A stretch of DNA of 64,000 bases from UKL13-2 sp036394575 (GTDB lineage Bacteria > Pseudomonadota > Gammaproteobacteria > Burkholderiales > Usitatibacteraceae). Location of the stretch: assembly GCA_036394575.1 (NCBI GenBank), contig DASWEY010000036.1:57800-121799 (forward strand), written 5' to 3'. The notes below the pieces were generated by a model that saw only the letters and a list, made by a program, of their open reading frames with translations, was not told where the DNA came from and ran no database searches. The number at the start of each line of letters is the position of its first letter. Position 1 is the stretch's first letter. Made by a program: the position numbers and the translations under genes. Positions 63,349 to 64,000 of this stretch are shown piece by piece.

Positions 63349-64000
63349 ATGAAATCCATTTCCCTGTTTGCAGGTGTTGTTGCTGTCGGTTCCGTCGCCA
63401 TCACCCTGTCGGCGAGTGCCGGTCCGCTGGGCGGCGCAGCGGGATTCGCCGGACCCGGCGGTGCTATCGGCAGCAATATTGGCAGCAATATCGGTGGAAG
63501 CGTTGGCGCGTCCCGTAATGGGGCCGCCATTGGTGCCGGCACCAATGCGGCTGCAGCGGTACAAGGTTCGCAGGGCCAGCGCGGTGCCACTGCAAATGCC
63601 GCCGTGGACGGCAATGCCGGCGTCAGCGTCGACGGCCGCGCCATCGGCGACTTGCGTCGACGCGCCGTCAACACCGAAGCGCGCGCAGAAGGCACCGCCG
63701 TCAATGCTGCTGTAGCCGGCGAGCAACGCGCCAACGGCGTAGTCAATGCCACGCAAAATGCGGCGGGCGCGGCAGCCACCGGTGCAGCGCAAGCCGGTGC
63801 AAATGCCAATGCTTCCGCCTTTGAGCATGCCTCGCAAAACAGCGTTTTGCTGCGCACGAATGCCACCGGCGCAGCCAATGCAGCCACCACGGCACCCACC
63901 TTGCCCCAGGTAAAACCTGTGCACCCGGACGCTGCTGTCGAGGGCAAGGCAGGCGCCACCGCCAATGCAGCGGCCAAAAGTGCCGCAAACACGGCGGGCG
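63349..64000 (+). CDS. Ala/Gly/Asn-rich secreted protein, truncated by the window edge
   Basis: Starts MKSISLFAGVVAVGSVAITL with AAGGAG eight bases upstream. The signal peptide is cleaved after SASA and the frame stays open to the last base. The mature part is low in complexity: a Gly-rich block with repeated IGSN, then many short ANAA/NAAxAG units. It resembles repetitive matrix or surface proteins; I do not recognise a family. Long frames on the opposite strand here are shadows of its composition. Position after the subtilisin-like protease suggests that it could be a substrate, which is only a guess. Confidence 0.75.
   Translation, partial: MKSISLFAGVVAVGSVAITLSASAGPLGGAAGFAGPGGAIGSNIGSNIGGSVGASRNGAAIGAGTNAAAAVQGSQGQRGATANAAVDGNAGVSVDGRAIGDLRRRAVNTEARAEGTAVNAAVAGEQRANGVVNATQNAAGAAATGAAQAGANANASAFEHASQNSVLLRTNATGAANAATTAPTLPQVKPVHPDAAVEGKAGATANAAAKSAANTAG

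Noticed and set aside
63280..63992. Two Ala/Gly/Cys-rich minus-strand frames at the right edge
   Set aside because: They come from the low-complexity plus-strand gene at 63349, which has a signal peptide and ribosome site; the minus frames have neither.

Overview
The window reads as chromosome of a betaproteobacterium, probably Burkholderiales or Nitrosomonadales; genus not resolvable by eye. The main reason is a dense minus-strand translation block, thrS-infC-rpmI-rplT-pheS-pheT-ihfA-merR followed by tRNA-Pro(GGG), an order typical of that class. The coding sequence is continuous. I see no rRNA, CRISPR array, insertion sequence, integrase or phage gene.

Left part (1-36 kb). After an unrecognised plus-strand gene (119-997), everything up to the tRNA is minus-strand and looks like one functional unit. 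A giant gene (35448-9022, 8808 aa, about 41% of the window) encodes a repetitive surface or secreted protein. It has a LEPR-XLL type N-terminus, beta-strand repeats, Calx-beta-like repeats, RTX-like calcium-binding repeats, two jelly-roll-like domains and a C-terminal metzincin-type protease motif. It is followed by sapC. Then come four tightly packed genes: a double-GAF protein fused to a HlyD adaptor, a PqqD-like/M50 protease/HlyD fusion, a shortened SecA-like ATPase, and a small periplasmic HlyD adaptor. No ABC transporter and no TolC is present. I propose that these genes form a poorly described export and processing system for the giant protein. The motor would be SecA-like, the M50 fusion would read and possibly cleave the LEPR-XLL signal, and the HlyD proteins would span the periplasm. 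This is the most interesting content of the window.

Middle part (36-43.5 kb). This is the housekeeping translation operon. Notable details are an ATC start codon for infC, an intrinsic terminator between rplT and pheS, a terminator-like hairpin in the thrS leader, and stem-loops ahead of rpmI.

Right part (43.7-64 kb). The genes are, in order: glutaryl-CoA dehydrogenase; a small periplasmic protein; an ECF sigma/anti-sigma pair in operon with two HEAT-repeat exported proteins; an HtrA-like protease without a signal peptide; a YciI-like protein; a two-gene RND efflux system whose pump has a tandemly duplicated C-terminal membrane module; a Dcp-like M3 peptidase; a 61-aa protein; an exported M13 peptidase; a second ECF/anti-sigma pair divergent from a secreted subtilisin-like protease; and a truncated Ala/Gly/Asn-rich secreted protein running off the right edge. 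Envelope stress sensing and proteolysis are the common theme of this part.
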